From an uncultured Oscillospiraceae bacterium (GTDB taxonomy: Bacteria; Bacillota; Clostridia; Oscillospirales; Acutalibacteraceae), in the NCBI GenBank assembly GCA_900540865.1, contig UQHH01000025.1, positions 1 to 32,251 of the forward strand: 32,251 nt of DNA, in the 5' to 3' direction. The stretch's first letter is position 1; every line of letters begins with the position of its first letter. This document shows, piece by piece, positions 30,887-32,251 of the stretch. Made by a program: the position numbers and the translations under genes. The notes beneath the pieces were generated by a model. That model had not been told where the DNA came from and did no database searches. It was given only the letters and a program-made list of their open reading frames with translations.

Positions 30887-32173
30887 ATGATGGAATTGTT
30901 CAAAAAAATAATCGGCTTAATGCTCGCAGGCCTTCTTTGTACGCAGCTTGTGGTGTTCGCCGCTACGGATATTTCCGATATGGAGGACAAAAAGGACGAC
31001 CTGCAAAGCCAGAACGAGCAGCTTGAAGAGGACCAGAAAAAAACGCAGGAGGAAATCGAGCAGAAGGAGCAGAAGCAACAGGAGCTGTCCGCGCAGCTTA
31101 ATGAGCTCGACGCAAAAATCAAGGACAGCCGCGCAAAGCTGTTGGAGCTTGAAAGCCAGATTGCGCAGAAGGAACAGGATATCGAAGCGGTGCAGCAGGA
31201 GGTTGACAAAGATACGAAGAACCTCCAGCAGCGTATCAAGGCCATCTATATGGCGGGAGATACGACCAACCTCGAAATCATACTCGGCGCAAAGGACTTT
31301 ACCGATTTTCTAGACAAGCTGGAGCTTGTGGAAAATATTTCGGAGCACGACTCCCGCCTGATTAACGACCTCAAGGACAGCATGGCGGCCTTAAACGACG
31401 AAAAGGCGCAGCTCGAAACGGCCAAGCAGGCGCAGGAGGAGGAGCAGGCGTATCTCGACGGCGAGCAGGCAAGCTACCAGCAGCTCGCGGAGGAAAACAA
31501 AGAGCTTTTAAACGAGCTTTACGACGTAAAGGTAAAAACAGGCGAGGAGCTAGACCAGAACAACGCCGAGCTGAAAAAGCTCGAGAAGGAAATCAAGGAA
31601 TATTACGAGGAGCAAAAGCGCAAGGCTGAGGAAGAGAAAAAACGCCAGGAGGAAGCACAGAAGAATCAAAATTCAAATTCCGGCGGAGGCTCTTCCACGA
31701 CAGATACGAGTGACGTTACGCCTACGGGTACGGGCTACCAGTGGCCGGCTCCCGGGTACACGATTCTTACCTCCCTTTGGGACGAGGACCGCGGCAACAG
31801 GAACCACGGCGCGCTCGACATTGCCGGCGGAGACATCTTCGGAAAGAAAGCGGTTTCCGCGGAGGACGGTACGGTTGTCTTTACATACTCCGGCTGTACG
31901 CACAACTGGAGCAAGCCGATGAGCTATAGCTGCGGCTGCGGCGGCGGCTACGGAAATTATATCATGATTGACCACGGCAACGGCTATTCCACGCTGTACG
32001 CCCACCTTTCTTCGCTGGCCGTATCGACGGGTCAGACGGTCAAGAAGGGGCAGGTCATCGGCTTTATTGGGACGACGGGCCATTCCACCGGGCCGCATCT
32101 CCATTTTGAAACACGCTATATGGGTGAAAAATACAACCCATTGCTTGAATATCCGCAGTTCCCGAATGTATAA
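30887..32173 (+). CDS. Secreted murein hydrolase with coiled coil and M23 peptidase domain (EnvC-like)
   Basis: A 428-residue secreted cell-wall hydrolase. A signal peptide (LFKKIIGLMLAGLLCTQLVV, then FAA) is followed by a long charged coiled coil (about 30-250), a Gln/Asn/Ser/Gly linker (about 255-285) and a C-terminal M23 (LytM) domain. Zinc ligands are visible: NHGALD (His307, Asp311) and GPHLHFE (His404, His406), so the domain looks catalytically intact, unlike E. coli EnvC. In Firmicutes FtsEX activates such coiled-coil hydrolases through the FtsX loop. The start is uncertain: ATG codons at 30887 and 30890 sit too close to GGAAGG, while a TTG at 30896 (MFKKIIGLM) has ideal 9-nt spacing. 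It is the third gene of ftsE-ftsX-M23. No terminator is seen before the IS end. Confidence 0.92.
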   Translation: MMELFKKIIGLMLAGLLCTQLVVFAATDISDMEDKKDDLQSQNEQLEEDQKKTQEEIEQKEQKQQELSAQLNELDAKIKDSRAKLLELESQIAQKEQDIEAVQQEVDKDTKNLQQRIKAIYMAGDTTNLEIILGAKDFTDFLDKLELVENISEHDSRLINDLKDSMAALNDEKAQLETAKQAQEEEQAYLDGEQASYQQLAEENKELLNELYDVKVKTGEELDQNNAELKKLEKEIKEYYEEQKRKAEEEKKRQEEAQKNQNSNSGGGSSTTDTSDVTPTGTGYQWPAPGYTILTSLWDEDRGNRNHGALDIAGGDIFGKKAVSAEDGTVVFTYSGCTHNWSKPMSYSCGCGGGYGNYIMIDHGNGYSTLYAHLSSLAVSTGQTVKKGQVIGFIGTTGHSTGPHLHFETRYMGEKYNPLLEYPQFPNV

Positions 32174-32201
32174 AAACAGTCCGCCGCGCGCACGTTTGAA
32201 G

Positions 32202-32251
32202 TGACCCCAAAAAGTTAGACAAATATTATGGATTAAGCAGCTGAAAGGGCA
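32202..32251. mobile_element. Left end of an IS3/IS150-type insertion sequence (truncated by window)
   Basis: The sequence from 32202 begins TGACCCCAAAAAGTTAGACA, which matches the well-known terminal inverted repeat type of IS3-family (IS150 group) elements, starting with TG. It lies 28 nt after the M23 gene stop codon and runs out of the window; no transposase codons are visible in the 50 nt that remain. The identification is from recall of the terminal repeat pattern. Confidence 0.7.

Noticed and set aside
30484..31245. 253-residue minus-strand frame rich in Ser and Cys
   Set aside because: It is the reverse-strand shadow of ftsX and of the coiled coil of the M23 hydrolase; the odd composition follows from Gln/Glu/Lys codons read backwards.
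1..32251. CRISPR arrays, tRNA or rRNA genes
   Set aside because: No regularly spaced direct repeats and no cloverleaf or rRNA landmark sequences were seen on either strand.

Overview
The window reads as chromosomal DNA of a Firmicute of class Clostridia, probably a gut-type Oscillospiraceae-like lineage. The evidence is the strong AGGAGG-type ribosome binding sites and sigma-A promoters, a hisS-aspS pair, a MerR and an sdpRI-like unit, several small families I associate with Clostridia (DUF6062, DUF6440, DUF2082-type zinc ribbon), an ftsE-ftsX-M23 hydrolase cluster, and moderate GC with GC-rich wobble positions in housekeeping genes. The taxon is inference; there is no rRNA gene in the window.

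Layout, left to right. 1-131 is a hairpin-rich non-coding end that resembles an IS200/IS605 (TnpB/omega-RNA type) terminus. 212-3341 (minus) is hisS-aspS under its own promoter. 3471-4091 (minus) is a MerR-family regulator with two C-terminal membrane segments and a classic 19-bp-spacer MerR promoter. 4229-5129 (minus) is an sdpR-sdpI pair with a palindromic operator. 5363-6551 (minus) is minD-mgsA, with a MinD that lacks the usual membrane-targeting helix. 6804-10007 (minus) is zapA, a U32 peptidase-family protein (RlhA-like) and dut. 10358-15845 (plus) is a glycogen-degradation operon: glycogen phosphorylase, a GH13 enzyme, a pyridoxal/pyridoxamine kinase and a small membrane protein.

16009-19558 holds a zinc-ribbon membrane protein, a Crp/Fnr regulator with a perfect 26-bp palindrome placed at -41.5 of its predicted start site, a CYTH protein whose stop codon overlaps that of the regulator, a DUF6062 protein and an Ogg1-type DNA glycosylase. 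19973-22575 (minus) holds a PucR/CdaR-type regulator, a decayed GNAT fragment, a DUF2082 zinc ribbon and class II fructose-bisphosphate aldolase. 22794-23811 (plus) is a small operon of a MIF-like tautomerase, DUF6440 and YjbQ.

23859-28728 is the accessory-looking part: an unknown protein with an HEIAH motif, an AT-rich secreted protein of unknown function directly upstream of it, a sodium:alanine symporter with a large extra hydrophilic insert, two small XRE regulators, and between them an unlisted 55-residue cysteine-rich gene on the minus strand. 28892-32173 (plus) is ftsE-ftsX-M23 hydrolase behind a structured leader of about 200 nt, and the window ends inside what looks like the terminal inverted repeat of an IS3/IS150-type insertion sequence.

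No tRNA, rRNA or CRISPR array was seen. I found no single locus that is clearly a new system. The best candidates for follow-up are the Crp/Fnr palindrome promoter, the secreted-protein/HEIAH pair, the membrane-anchored MerR, the cysteine-rich mini-gene between two XRE regulators, and the MIF-like operon.
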